64,000 nt of DNA from Mesorhizobium sp. M1C.F.Ca.ET.210.01.1.1 (GTDB lineage Bacteria > Pseudomonadota > Alphaproteobacteria > Rhizobiales > Rhizobiaceae): positions 78,192 to 142,191 of the forward strand of contig NZ_SRUU01000016.1 of NCBI RefSeq assembly GCF_004791585.1, given 5' to 3'. Position numbers and translations under genes: made by a program. Within the stretch, counting starts at the first letter, position 1. Each line of letters opens with the position of its first letter. Positions 42,865-51,144 of this stretch are shown piece after piece. The notes below the pieces were generated by a model, which saw nothing but the letters and a program-made list of their open reading frames with translations, made no database searches and was not told the DNA's origin.

Positions 42865-43074
42865 TCAGTGCGCGCCGGAGACGACGGCGACGCCCAGATA
42901 CGCTGCCTTTTTTGTAATCAATGCGGCTAAATCCGCGTCAGAGCGGTCGGTTCCGGTGCTCTTGCGCAGGATGGTGATCGCTTCATCCATCGACAGCAGG
43001 CCGGTGCGATGTTCGGCCAACAGCTTGTCGACGGCCTTTGCGCAATCGGCTGATTCGACATGGGGATGGTGCAT
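42865..43074 (-). CDS. Hypothetical small protein
   Basis: A 69-residue helical protein (CAKAVDKLLAEHRTGLLSMD, SDADLAALITKKAAYLGVAV). It lies 75 bases after a DUF1236 gene on the same strand, separated by a GC-rich hairpin at 43102-43131, so it may be transcribed from the same promoter. Confidence 0.6.
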   Translation of the reverse strand: MHHPHVESADCAKAVDKLLAEHRTGLLSMDEAITILRKSTGTDRSDADLAALITKKAAYLGVAVVSGAH

Positions 43075-43101
43075 GGTTGCGACTCCTTTCTAGGAGCCGG
43101 C

Positions 43102-43131
43102 ATCCTCCCGCCGGCATGGCGGGAGGATCGG
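43102..43131. terminator. GC-rich hairpin between DUF1236 and the next gene
   Basis: ATCCTCCCGCC-GGCAT-GGCGGGAGGAT is a perfect stem without a U-tract. It may be a partial terminator or an mRNA-stabilising hairpin. Confidence 0.5.
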
Positions 43132-43149
43132 GGCTCGTAAGCACATAGG

Positions 43150-43449
43150 TTACTCGATAACCTGTACCACTCTGCGAGTGCTCGGGTCGACCAAAACCGC
43201 ATGGTCGTTGACGACCACATACCTGTACTGAACGTCCGGCACCGTCTGCAATTCGACCGTGTCAGGCACCGTCGAGCCAATGCCGAGCTCCAGCCCCAGG
43301 ATATTGACCGAGGCGACCGGATGCTTGTGGACGTACTCCTTGACGATGGTCTGCTGCTGCGGTGTGACGATCACCTCATCCGCAGCCGCAAAGCCTATGC
43401 CGGCGATCAGAGCTAGGCCGGCAACAGCAGGAATAAGGGTGGTTTTCAT
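43150..43449 (-). CDS. DUF1236 secreted protein 1
   Basis: A 99-residue protein with a signal peptide (MKTTLIPAVAGLALIAGIGF) and the DUF1236 domain (VKEYVHKHPVASVNILGLEL, then VPDVQYRYVVVNDHAVLVDP). It is paralogous to 44801-45100 and to the C-terminus of 45322-46242. A GGAAC-N16-CGTT promoter lies upstream. The function of DUF1236 is unknown. Confidence 0.9.
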   Translation of the reverse strand: MKTTLIPAVAGLALIAGIGFAAADEVIVTPQQQTIVKEYVHKHPVASVNILGLELGIGSTVPDTVELQTVPDVQYRYVVVNDHAVLVDPSTRRVVQVIE

Positions 43450-43533
43450 CATAAGTCTCCTGTTGTTTTGGCGAGCTCCGCCCTGCCTCCGCGCGGAAAC
43501 CAGGCAGAATCGAACATAGGAGCTCCCGGGGCA

Positions 43534-43558
43534 AACGCCTCGGGAACGCTGTTGTTCC
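43534..43558 (-). promoter_or_regulatory. Candidate general-stress (EcfG) promoter, GGAAC-N16-CGTT
   Basis: On the minus strand GGAAC (43558-43554) and CGTT (43537-43534) are 16 bases apart, about 85 bases upstream of DUF1236 protein 1. Confidence 0.7.
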
Positions 43559-43659
43559 GTCGGCGGCTAAATGATCCGGCTCCGCCGAGCGAGCCCGGGA
43601 ACCGTCGCGGCGGCTTTGCATTGTTTGCTTTGCACGATCAGGCAAGCCGAAAGCCCGCC

Positions 43660-43998
43660 ATGCATAGAGTTCTCGTCAGAAGCGACATGGCCTTTCGCCG
43701 CCCGGTGGCGATCGCCGTCGGCGCCGGCTTCAAGCGCGAGATCGCTTCGCTGGCCGCGATGGAGAATTTCCTCACCGAATGGCCGCCGGCGATGCGGGGC
43801 GACTGCTATCGCGCGGCAGTGCGGGCCTGCGATGCAACGAGGACGGGAGACGTGAAGCTCGAGGAAGCGCGGCGGACCTTCCTCGCATTCGCCCAGAAGG
43901 CCGGCATCCTATGGACCGGCATCGATCCGGTGACGGCGCTGCGCGAAGCCAAGATCAGGCGCGTCAGAGCCAGGCGCGAGAACCAGCCGAGGCTATGA
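43660..43998 (+). CDS. DUF982 protein
   Basis: A 112-residue protein with the DUF982 pattern: FRRPVAIAVGAGFKREIASL, AMENFLTEWPPAMRGDCYRA, and a C-terminal AFAQKAGI. An internal ATG at 43687 is a possible start. The family is frequent in rhizobia and its function is unknown. A strong terminator follows. Confidence 0.85.
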   Translation: MHRVLVRSDMAFRRPVAIAVGAGFKREIASLAAMENFLTEWPPAMRGDCYRAAVRACDATRTGDVKLEEARRTFLAFAQKAGILWTGIDPVTALREAKIRRVRARRENQPRL

Positions 43999-44003
43999 AA
44001 GAA

Positions 44004-44039
44004 AAAGCCCCTCGCTACTCGGCGAAGGGCTCTTTTTTC
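44004..44039. terminator. Bidirectional terminator
   Basis: GCCCCTCGCTACTCGGCGAAGGGC with TTTTTT on the right and AAAAA on the left serves both the DUF982 gene and the convergent RiPP-like gene. Confidence 0.85.
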
Positions 44040-44061
44040 GAGGAAGGCCCTCGATACCGGA

Positions 44062-44157
44062 TCAATCGATGACTTGCTGCGAGGTCGGAACATCGGCCGT
44101 CACCGCGGACAGCTTCTCGCGCTTCACCAGCACCGGCTTTTCATAGGTCCTTTTCAT
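44062..44157 (-). CDS. RiPP-like precursor peptide, copy C (31 aa)
   Basis: GGGGG precedes the ATG by 6-7 bases. The leader fits the pattern of copies A and B (MKRTYEKPVLVKREKLSA then VTA), followed by DVPTSQQVID. It lies 24 kb from the other two copies and ends at its own terminator. Its tail has Asp residues but none at the ring positions usual for lasso peptides. No maturation genes are nearby. Confidence 0.7.
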   Translation of the reverse strand: MKRTYEKPVLVKREKLSAVTADVPTSQQVID

Positions 44158-44347
44158 GTTCACCCCCTTTTGCTCGCTTGGCTTGCGCAGGTTCACGCCA
44201 CAACCATGAAGTTGTCAATCGCACGGGCATCGCATGGCGAAGCGAACTTTGCCGGTGCCGGTGTGGGCCATGCGCAACGCCGCTCGCTGCCGCCCTATTC
44301 CGGGCGGCAGCCGGTCGACATCGAATGGCTGGGAGGTGCTGGCCGCC

Positions 44348-44569
44348 TCAGGTCGGCGATGTTTCGCTGAGCGCCTCGCTGAGGAAGGATGCGGCGATCA
44401 GGTCGTCCGCATCGATGCGTAGGGAGCCGTCGCCGCCCCCCATGATGGCCGCGACCTTCTGGAAGGTCTTCATCTCGTGTTCGGTGATCCTGGCGTCCTG
44501 CATCCGGGCTTTCAGATCGGCGACGCGCATCCCGAGCGAGCGGGATGTTCCGATTTCTCGTTTCGACAT
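44348..44569 (-). CDS. Hypothetical small protein
   Basis: A 73-residue helical protein (RSLGMRVADLKARMQDARIT, FQKVAAIMGGGDGSLRIDAD). GGAGG lies about 11 bases before the ATG. No family was recognised. Confidence 0.6.
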   Translation of the reverse strand: MSKREIGTSRSLGMRVADLKARMQDARITEHEMKTFQKVAAIMGGGDGSLRIDADDLIAASFLSEALSETSPT

Positions 44570-44800
44570 GTTGACTAGTCCTCCTCGCCCCCAGCCCGGG
44601 CCTGTTATCGCCGCCGCCCGAATCCACATGCTGCCCGTACTTTGTGTTGTCTATGTGTTGTCTGTGAGACAGGGCGAACCAGAGGCGGCAACGCGCGCTC
44701 CGGCGGAAGGTTCCGTTAGCATCTGGTAACAAAATAAAACCGGTCAATGGTCCGTCGCCCGCAAACGGACGACGGACCATTCCAGCGCGACCCGCCGGTT

Positions 44801-45100
44801 TTATTGGATCACTTTGACGACCTTGCGAGTACCGGGATCGACGATAACGGTCTTGTTGTCGACCACGACGTAACGGTATTTGACGTTCGGCACTTCGTGG
44901 AGTTCTACCGTATCGGGGAGCGTGCTGCCGATACTGAGCTCGACGCCGGGAACCTTCACCGAAGCCAGCGGCTGCTTGTGCACATATTCGCGGATGACCG
45001 TCTCCTGCTCGGGCTGGATGATGACGTCCTGAGCGGCGGCGGCGCCTATGCCGACGAGAAGCAGGAGGCCCGCGGCGGCTGTGGTGAGATGCATCTTCAT
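44801..45100 (-). CDS. DUF1236 secreted protein 2
   Basis: A 99-residue protein, close in sequence to 43150-43449: signal peptide, then VIREYVHKQPLASVKVPGVE and VPNVKYRYVVVDNKTVIVDP. AAAGGAAA precedes the ATG. The upstream region has a general-stress promoter on this strand and another facing the divergent DUF1236 gene. Confidence 0.9.
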   Translation of the reverse strand: MKMHLTTAAAGLLLLVGIGAAAAQDVIIQPEQETVIREYVHKQPLASVKVPGVELSIGSTLPDTVELHEVPNVKYRYVVVDNKTVIVDPGTRKVVKVIQ

Positions 45101-45174
45101 GGTCGTTTCCTTTCGTGGGTGACGTTCGCCTCCTACGCTGCGCCTGCGATCTCCACAGCCGTCGGCACTCGCCC

Positions 45175-45199
45175 AACGCGGGCCGCCAATCCTTGTTCC
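45175..45199 (-). promoter_or_regulatory. Candidate general-stress (EcfG) promoter, GGAAC-N16-CGTT
   Basis: On the minus strand GGAAC (45199-45195) and CGTT (45178-45175) are 16 bases apart, about 75 bases upstream of DUF1236 protein 2. Confidence 0.7.
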
Positions 45200-45257
45200 T
45201 GCAAAACTTCCGTCGGCGTTTCCACAAAACGTCACCGGAGGTTCGAGGAGTAAATTC

Positions 45258-45282
45258 GGAACAATGGCTTTTACGTCGGGTT
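45258..45282 (+). promoter_or_regulatory. Candidate general-stress (EcfG) promoter, GGAAC-N16-GGTT
   Basis: GGAAC at 45258-45262 and GGTT at 45279-45282 (one mismatch in the -10) lie 40 bases before the repeat-containing DUF1236 gene. Confidence 0.55.
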
Positions 45283-45321
45283 TATCCGAGTGAAGGGACC
45301 GACTCTCCGAGGAGAAATCAG

Positions 45322-46242
45322 ATGAAACACCTGCTGATCACGAGCATGATCGCGCTCGGCGTCGGTTGCGGCGCCGCGATGGCGCAGACCGAATCCGCGC
45401 AGCCGAGCGGCGACAACAACTGTGTCGCCGGCCAAGCCGACTGTCAGAAGGGCGGCAAGGCGGGCGAGAAGGCCCAGGGCAAGATGAAGCCGCAGACCGA
45501 GCAGAAAGCCCAGGGCAAGGCCGGCGCCAACACTGAAGAGCAGGCCCAGGGCAAGACCAAGTTGAAGACCAATGAGGCCCAGGGTCAAGCCGGTACCAGC
45601 ACCGAGCAGCAGGCTCAGGGCAAGCCGAAGATGAAGACCGCTGAGCAGGCTCAGGGGCAGGTCGGCACAAAGACCGAGGAGCAGGCTCAGGGTACGGCCA
45701 AGTGCCAGACCGGCATGGCCAACTGCCCGAAGGGCTCGAAGACGAACGAACAGGCCCAGGGCAAGACCAAGTTGAAGGCCACTGAGCAGAACGCCCAAGG
45801 GACGACCGGCACAACGACGGAGCAGAACGCCCAGAGCAAGACCGGCACAACGACTGAGCAGAATGCGCAGGGCACCACCAAGATGCAGACCCAGCAGAAC
45901 GCGCAGGGCAAGACGGGCACGAGCACCGAGCAGAACGCTCAGGGCACCGTCCAGACCGACCAGAACAAGACGGCCTCGATCACCAACGTGACGGTCGAGC
46001 AGAAGACGCAGATCACGCAGATCATTCACGAGACCCACGTCCAGCCGGTTCGTGATGTCACCTTCGACATCTCGGTCGGCGTCGAGATCCCGCGGCACAA
46101 GATTCGCCTGCACCGTGTTCCGGCCCGCATCGTCAAGATCGTCCCGGCTTATGAAGACTTCGAGTACTTCGTGTTGGCCGACGGACGCATCATCATCGTC
46201 GATCCGGACACGTATACGATCGTGGCGATCCTGGAGGCCTGA
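45322..46242 (+). CDS. DUF1236 protein with Gln-Gly-Lys-Thr tandem repeats
   Basis: A 306-residue secreted protein: signal peptide (about 1-21), about 200 residues of imperfect 12-14-residue repeats built on EQ(N/Q)AQGKTxxxT, then a C-terminal DUF1236 domain (VEIPRHKIRLHRVPARIVKI, FEYFVLADGRIIIVDPDTYT). The repeats look disordered and wall- or periplasm-spanning. GGAG precedes the ATG. Repeat number is likely to vary between strains. Confidence 0.88.
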   Translation: MKHLLITSMIALGVGCGAAMAQTESAQPSGDNNCVAGQADCQKGGKAGEKAQGKMKPQTEQKAQGKAGANTEEQAQGKTKLKTNEAQGQAGTSTEQQAQGKPKMKTAEQAQGQVGTKTEEQAQGTAKCQTGMANCPKGSKTNEQAQGKTKLKATEQNAQGTTGTTTEQNAQSKTGTTTEQNAQGTTKMQTQQNAQGKTGTSTEQNAQGTVQTDQNKTASITNVTVEQKTQITQIIHETHVQPVRDVTFDISVGVEIPRHKIRLHRVPARIVKIVPAYEDFEYFVLADGRIIIVDPDTYTIVAILEA

Positions 46243-46644
46243 TCCGGACGTCATCGCGACAAACGAACCCGCCGCGCCGCGAGGCCTGGCGGGTCCTTTT
46301 TGTTTTCCTGCGCCAGCACGCTGCCGAAGCCACGTTGCCTCCCGGACGCGGGGCACGCCAATCGTACCCGGCGAAAGATCGGGGCAAAGTCATATTCGGA
46401 CAGCGGATCCCGGACAGCCCGACCTGCTTATCGTGATGACACAGGACTTCGCCGACCGGGCTGTGTCCAGCAGTTGAGGGACGACCAACTATCTGGATCG
46501 CCTTGCAGCCTCCGCATATCGGCGGCCGGCATCCGGAGAAACGACAAACCGGCCCCGCCGCCTTTACAGGAAAGCAGCTGGGTCGGCCTCCCGCCGATGA
46601 AGGGACGTTTTCGGCGGTCGTCGGGTTGCGGAATCGCGACGGTT

Positions 46645-46737
46645 CTAGTTCAGCAGGATTCCGGTGGCGGCAACGACGACGAAAAGGTCGAAGACGGGCG
46701 CAAGAAGCCACCGCGCCTCGTAGACGCTGCGGCCCAT
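46645..46737 (-). CDS. 30-residue single-pass membrane peptide (SVxEARWLLA family)
   Basis: AGGAGG lies 5-6 bases before the ATG. The sequence has a short polar start, the shared SVYEARWLLAP core and one membrane helix. It is a paralogue of 9338-9439. A GGAAC-N16-CGTT promoter ends 31 bases upstream. The 46243-46644 region holds nothing else I can support. Confidence 0.75.
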   Translation of the reverse strand: MGRSVYEARWLLAPVFDLFVVVAATGILLN

Positions 46738-46765
46738 CAGTTCCTCCTGATTAACGCGATGAATG

Positions 46766-46792
46766 GGAACGGATCGGCCCTGGCTTGGTTCC
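46766..46792. promoter_or_regulatory. Candidate general-stress promoter, partly palindromic
   Basis: On the minus strand GGAAC (46792-46788) and CGTT (46771-46768) are 16 bases apart. On the plus strand GGAAC (46766-46770) and GGTT (46787-46790) also fit. It can serve the 30-residue peptide and perhaps the ExoX-like gene. Confidence 0.7.
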
Positions 46793-46962
46793 TGAGGCAG
46801 AGGTCCCGGACCGTTGGCCGTGATGGCACGGCCTTAAGGTCTATGGCATGGAGACTGCCTGAAGCCTTGCGGTCCTCGCGGAAAAGGTGCAAGGGTCGAG
46901 ACGGGTAGAAAAACGGGCGAGATCGCCGGAGCCGAAACGGGTTGCGGCGCTCGGTAGGGCAA

Positions 46963-47262
46963 ATGTATTTTCCGCAGTTCCTTGTGGGAATGACGGCAAC
47001 GCTTCTGGTGGTCCTTGGATGGACCTACGGATCCACGGGATCGGTCTGGGCATCGCTGGCCTGGACGTTCCTGGCGGGCGTGGTGCTGCAGGCAGGCTAT
47101 TTCGTGGCCGTGCTGTGGCTCGTGCACGCCGAAAATCGCGTGATGGACGAGACCACGGCGAGCGACGCCAGCCCAACGCCGGCCAAGCTGCCCGGCCCGT
47201 TCGAGCGGGACGGCATTATCCATGCGCTGATCTCGCGGCTGTTCCCGAAGCTGCTGCCCTAA
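46963..47262 (+). CDS. ExoX-like exopolysaccharide production repressor
   Basis: A 99-residue protein with two membrane segments (FLVGMTATLLVVLGW and AGVVLQAGYFVAVLWLVHA) and a short basic C-terminal tail, matching small ExoX/Psi-type inner-membrane proteins of rhizobia that post-translationally reduce exopolysaccharide synthesis. The target would be ExoY-type transferases elsewhere in the genome. The ribosome binding site is weak. Confidence 0.8.
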   Translation: MYFPQFLVGMTATLLVVLGWTYGSTGSVWASLAWTFLAGVVLQAGYFVAVLWLVHAENRVMDETTASDASPTPAKLPGPFERDGIIHALISRLFPKLLP

Positions 47263-47394
47263 AGTCGTTACGGCGAGCCGCTCTGACAATCGTCAGCGCC
47301 GCCTTCGGGAGCGGCCCGGTGTCCTTGATTTCGGGGAGCAAGAGCCACCGGGCCTAACCAGCGGGGACCTTACGGGGACTTAGCTACTTGGACG

Positions 47395-47459
47395 CGCCGG
47401 CTGGCGAAGAAGAGTACGCTCATGCCGATGTAGTCGAAACGCATCCATAAGGACGAAGG
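47395..47459 (-). repeat. Copy of a repeat also at 17319-17395
   Basis: On the minus strand the sequence begins CTTCGTCCTTATGGATGC. It can be read as SSLWMRFDYIGMSVLFFASR but has no start signal. It lies in the 374-bp gap 47263-47636, where no gene is seen. Confidence 0.5.
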
Positions 47460-47636
47460 TCGGGGTAGCTCGTCATTCGGGTGCTGGAACAGCGCGATTG
47501 CAACCGCCCGGACGCATAGCGGGCTTGCGACGATATTCGGGCCCAACCGGCGCGCGGGCCGATCCGGAAGTCTGCAGCTCTTCCACCCGTGCCGCGGCCG
47601 AGCGGCGAGCGGCCGCCCGGCGATGGCTATCGATGT

Positions 47637-48044
47637 TCAGCGCGCCGTGGCAGCCGCCGTGGAGCGCACCGCTTCGGCGGGCGAAAAGACGACGAAGGCA
47701 AAGACCAGCACGGCGGCGGCGACGACCAGCGAGCCGATAGCCACGACCGGCTCGATCCCCGGATGGCCTCCCGCCAGCAGCCAGTAGAGCGCCGGCAGCA
47801 TGATGACGAGGCCAACCGTGTAGAGGCCGTAGTGGATCATGGCGACGCGGCGCTCGGCCTTGGCCGGATTGAGCGCATAGTAACCGCCGAAGATCGCGCT
47901 GGTGACCCAGCCGAGAAGGTTGATGTGGGCATGCGCCGGGAAGGCGCCGTGGTCGCCCGAAATCGCCATCTGCAGCCCGGCGGCAATGCCCAGGATGAGA
48001 AAGACGACGGCAGTTTTAAAGAAAAGCTCCGAAACCCGCGGCAT
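47637..48044 (-). CDS. Four-helix membrane protein resembling heme-copper oxidase segment
   Basis: A 135-residue protein with four membrane helices. HAHINLLGWVTSAIFGGYYA resembles the histidine-bearing helix of cytochrome oxidase or nitric-oxide reductase subunit I. GGAGG precedes the ATG by about 8 bases. Such short proteins are common in rhizobia and their role is not established. Confidence 0.8.
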   Translation of the reverse strand: MPRVSELFFKTAVVFLILGIAAGLQMAISGDHGAFPAHAHINLLGWVTSAIFGGYYALNPAKAERRVAMIHYGLYTVGLVIMLPALYWLLAGGHPGIEPVVAIGSLVVAAAVLVFAFVVFSPAEAVRSTAAATAR

Positions 48045-48478
48045 TTTGTTGTCCTCCCAATGCCCTGTGAAACCCTCACCCGCTAACTCTACACGCCGCA
48101 AGGCATATTAGCCATGACGCGCGGGGGCGGCGGCGCGATTTGGTGTGGATGAAATCTTCTTCAAGCCGGCGGGACACTTCTAAAAGGCGATCGAGCCGGG
48201 CTCTCAGGTCGTCGTCATTGGTTACGGGATCGGCTGGATGAGTGGCGATAGCTGCATCCCTCTAATCGAACACAAGACCGGGCTCGGCGTTGGAGAAACG
48301 CCGAAGCAAAAACCAGTCTGCATCACAAGAGAATGCTGCTCTTGGCTACGCGGATGGGCACAAACGCGAAAGGTCAGGATGCGGCTTCGGCTCCAGCCCG
48401 GCAACGCCTAAGTCTTTCGGAGAACTATTATCCTTGCGATGGAAGACTAAAGTAAAATCGCAAAAAGGGGGTGGTAAC

Positions 48479-48796
48479 ATGGCGACTGAAAGCACAAAAC
48501 ATACAAAGCGGATACCTGAGAGTCTGGTTTCAGAGGCTCGAGCGCGCCGCGATTTTCTCAAGAAGGCCGGTCGCTTCGCGGCAATGACGCCGCCAGCCAT
48601 AACGCTTCTGCTCGGCACGAGTCTGAACTCCACGGCAATTGCCAAGTCGGGTGGATCGCGTCCCGGCAATGGACAGGGCGACAAGAAGCACATCCACCGC
48701 GGCCCGCCAGGTCAGGGCTACCTGTCCGGTCGCGGTCAGTCCGACAGCTACGGGGGCGGATCACACGGCGGCTCGAGGGCCGGTGATCCCAACTAG
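48479..48796 (+). CDS. Secreted Gly-rich protein with Tat-like signal
   Basis: A 105-residue protein. ARRDFLKKAGRF then a hydrophobic stretch (AITLLLGTSL) resembles a twin-arginine signal after a 22-residue N-extension, and the rest is Gly/Ser/Arg-rich. GGGGGTGG precedes the ATG. The 48045-48478 gap upstream shows no gene. Confidence 0.6.
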   Translation: MATESTKHTKRIPESLVSEARARRDFLKKAGRFAAMTPPAITLLLGTSLNSTAIAKSGGSRPGNGQGDKKHIHRGPPGQGYLSGRGQSDSYGGGSHGGSRAGDPN

Positions 48797-48837
48797 CGCT
48801 GGCCTTGCCACGTCTGGTGATTTTCCTTCGGCCTTAG

Positions 48838-48937
48838 AGCCGTTTCAGCGATTCATAGAATCGCCGAACCGCTCTAAGTATTTGTTTTTACGCAATTCCG
48901 GGCGGAAAACCGTTACACACTTTTCCTGGAATTGCTC
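48838..48937 (+). repeat. Intergenic repeat, family A
   Basis: The third nearly complete copy (GCCGTTTCAGCGATTCATAG to CCTGGAATTGCTC), almost identical to 38512-38611. Confidence 0.85.
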
Positions 48938-48952
48938 TCGCGGTGCCGGCGC

Positions 48953-49246
48953 TCAGCTCTCGCGGCAGTGGCGGCGATCGTCCACGACGCGCGCGAGCAC
49001 CTCGGTCGGGTCGTGGTCGACAGGCAGCGCGAGCGCGTTTTCGATGTCGAAGGCGGTGAGGCCGATGTCGCGGCGCTCGCATTCGCTCATGGCGGCAAGG
49101 GCTGCGAGGTCGTTCCGCGCTCTCCAGAAGCGCGGCAGCCACAGCAGGGACGACGTCACAGCGGCCAGCAGCCGGAAAAGCCGCGAGGGAGAAGCATGCG
49201 ACAGGCGATCGGCTGCGAGGCCGATGAAAGGAACCAGCGTGGTCAT
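48953..49246 (-). CDS. DUF1127-like protein (longer type)
   Basis: A 97-residue protein with a hydrophobic N-terminal half and the DUF1127 pattern LAALAAMSECERRDIGLTAF near residue 60. The shorter paralogue is at 4310-4546. GGAG lies about 8 bases before the ATG. Confidence 0.8.
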   Translation of the reverse strand: MTTLVPFIGLAADRLSHASPSRLFRLLAAVTSSLLWLPRFWRARNDLAALAAMSECERRDIGLTAFDIENALALPVDHDPTEVLARVVDDRRHCRES

Positions 49247-49384
49247 GGTGTGGTCTCCGTCCTCGAACTGTCCGTGAGCGACAGCGAGGATGAGGGTAGC
49301 CGGCACCCGGCCGGAGATCGTGAAGCCCCGACGAAACTGCGCGGAAATTGCGGCGAAATCGGCGGGCGGGCGCCAGCGCTAAGG

Positions 49385-49500
49385 CATGTCTCTCGAAAGT
49401 GGGAACCGGTTTCGGGACAAAGACATGCGTAAAATCAAAACCCAAAGCGCATGGAGCGAATCTGAAAGATCGCGACGCGCTTTAGGGCGGCCGGTTCTAG
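49385..49500. repeat. Intergenic repeat, family D
   Basis: GCATGTCTCTCGAAAGTGGG...AAGACATGCGTAAAATCAAA, then GGAGCGAATCTGAAAGATCG, has inner CATGTCT/AGACATG complementarity. I recall this kind of element as frequent in Mesorhizobium genomes. It occurs once in this window. Confidence 0.5.
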
Positions 49501-49501
49501 A

Positions 49502-51040
49502 TCACTCCGGCAGGCCGGCCTCGCGCAGGCCGGCGGCGATGCGTTCACTCGTGCCCGCGTCGAAGGGCGAGGCGTCGCCAACCCTGGCAATGGTGAGGCC
49601 CGGGTAGGTTTCCATGAGCCTGCGGCAAGCGTGCCGTGCTTCGTCCTTGCGACCGGCATGAACCAGCGCCGTGACCAGCAGGCGCAGTCCCCACCAGGCG
49701 CCCGGCTGCTGGCTAAGGCCGCGCTGCGTCAGCGCCACCGCCTCGTCATAGCGCGCGGCGACGAAATGCGCGGCGCCGATGCCGATCTCGGCCATGTAGC
49801 CCATCGGGTCGCGCGGGCTCAGCCGTTCGAAATGCTCGAACTTCTCGATCGCCGCCTCGGGCCGCTCGCGATAGACGTCCAGCCAGGCGCTGCGCAGCCA
49901 GGCCCAGGCGGAATTCGGATCGAGCGCGCGCGCCCGCGCCAGATGCATGTCGGCGACATCGTAGTCGCGGGCAAAGGAATGCGCCGCGCCGAGCACGGCG
50001 AGCACCATCGGGTCGTCGCCGGAGAGCGTCGCGCCCTTCTGCGCCAGGCGCAGGCCCTCCTCGCGGGAAGCGGCCGGCGTTTCGGTCCAGCGGTAGCCCG
50101 CGCGCTGCAGGTGGCACCAGGCGAGCAGCGAAAGCGCCAACGGATAATCCGGCTCGATCGCGATCGCCCGTTCAAGCAGCGTGCCGGCCTCCTCGTTTTG
50201 CGCCCGCTCGAGCGACCAGGTGAGCGGAAAGGCGCGCAACACGTAGTCGTAGGCGGCGAGGCTTTCCGGCCGCTTGCGCCGCGAACGCTCGATCTCGGCC
50301 GACAGGATGGACGGCTGGATGGCGCCGACGACACTCGCCGCAAGCCGGTCCTGCAGGTCGAACACATCGGCCATGGTGCCGTCGTAACGGTCGGCCCAGA
50401 TCGTCTTGCCGGAAGCGGAGTCGATGAGTTGTCCGGTGAGGCGGATGTGATCGGCGGCCTTGCGGACGCTGCCGGTCAGCACGTAGCGCACACCGAGCTC
50501 GGCTCCGGCCCGTTTCACGCCGTCGGCCTCGCCTTTGTAGGCGAAGCTCGAATTGCGGGCGATGACGAACAGCCAGCGCATGCGCGACAGCGCCGCGGTG
50601 ATCTCGTCGACCATGCCGTCGGCGAAATAGTCCTGCGCCGGGTCGCCGCTGAGGTTCTCGAAGGGCAGCACCGCGATCGACGGCTTGTCGTCGGCCGTCC
50701 CCTCCCCGGCCGCGGTGGCAACCCGATCCTCGAGGCGGCGCACGCGCTCCTCGTCGATCACATAGCCGCGCCGCAACACGGTGCGGATCAGGCCATCGGC
50801 CTCCGCGCCGAGCGCCTTGCGGATGTCCTTCATGCATTGGGTGAGCGAATCGTCGGAAACGGCGATGTTCGGCCAGACCGCATTGACCAACTCGTCCTTG
50901 CCGATGACGCGGCCGGCATTCTCCAGCAGGTAAGTAAGCAGCGAAAGCGATTTGGCGCGCAGGTCGACGTCGTGCCCGCCCCTCTGCAGCCTGCCCCTGT
51001 GCAGATCGAGCCTGTGGCCGGAGAATTCGAACGTCGTCAT
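49502..51040 (-). CDS. Winged-helix (CadC-type) regulator with TPR domain
   Basis: A 512-residue protein. Residues 1-100 form an OmpR-type DNA-binding domain (LRAKSLSLLTYLLENAGRVI). VLPFENLSGDPAQDYFADGM starts the adenylate-cyclase-associated TolB-like domain (about 125-245), followed by TPR-like repeats to the end. There is no membrane segment. GAGGGGCGAC precedes the ATG. It is 104 bases from a methyltransferase gene on the same strand. Confidence 0.92.
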   Translation of the reverse strand: MTTFEFSGHRLDLHRGRLQRGGHDVDLRAKSLSLLTYLLENAGRVIGKDELVNAVWPNIAVSDDSLTQCMKDIRKALGAEADGLIRTVLRRGYVIDEERVRRLEDRVATAAGEGTADDKPSIAVLPFENLSGDPAQDYFADGMVDEITAALSRMRWLFVIARNSSFAYKGEADGVKRAGAELGVRYVLTGSVRKAADHIRLTGQLIDSASGKTIWADRYDGTMADVFDLQDRLAASVVGAIQPSILSAEIERSRRKRPESLAAYDYVLRAFPLTWSLERAQNEEAGTLLERAIAIEPDYPLALSLLAWCHLQRAGYRWTETPAASREEGLRLAQKGATLSGDDPMVLAVLGAAHSFARDYDVADMHLARARALDPNSAWAWLRSAWLDVYRERPEAAIEKFEHFERLSPRDPMGYMAEIGIGAAHFVAARYDEAVALTQRGLSQQPGAWWGLRLLVTALVHAGRKDEARHACRRLMETYPGLTIARVGDASPFDAGTSERIAAGLREAGLPE

Positions 51041-51144
51041 GTCGCCCCTCGAGGAGACGTCACACAAATTCGGCCTGCACGCGACGGCTTAGCCGTCGGT
51101 CAACATCCTTGCACGCTCGAAGACATCACGACTGCCCCGCGACA

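Noticed and set aside
43598..43625. GGAAC-N16-CATT before DUF982
   Set aside because: Mismatch at a key -10 base and no other support.
44178..44729. 183-residue plus-strand frame
   Set aside because: It is antisense to a small gene and its composition is Arg/Pro/Ala-rich; no ribosome binding site.
45450..45960. CRISPR-like regular repeats
   Set aside because: The repeats are coding, imperfect and 36-42 bp without unique spacers; they belong to the DUF1236 protein.
45271..46356. Leu/Gly-repeat minus-strand frame
   Set aside because: Complement of the tandem repeats in the DUF1236 gene.
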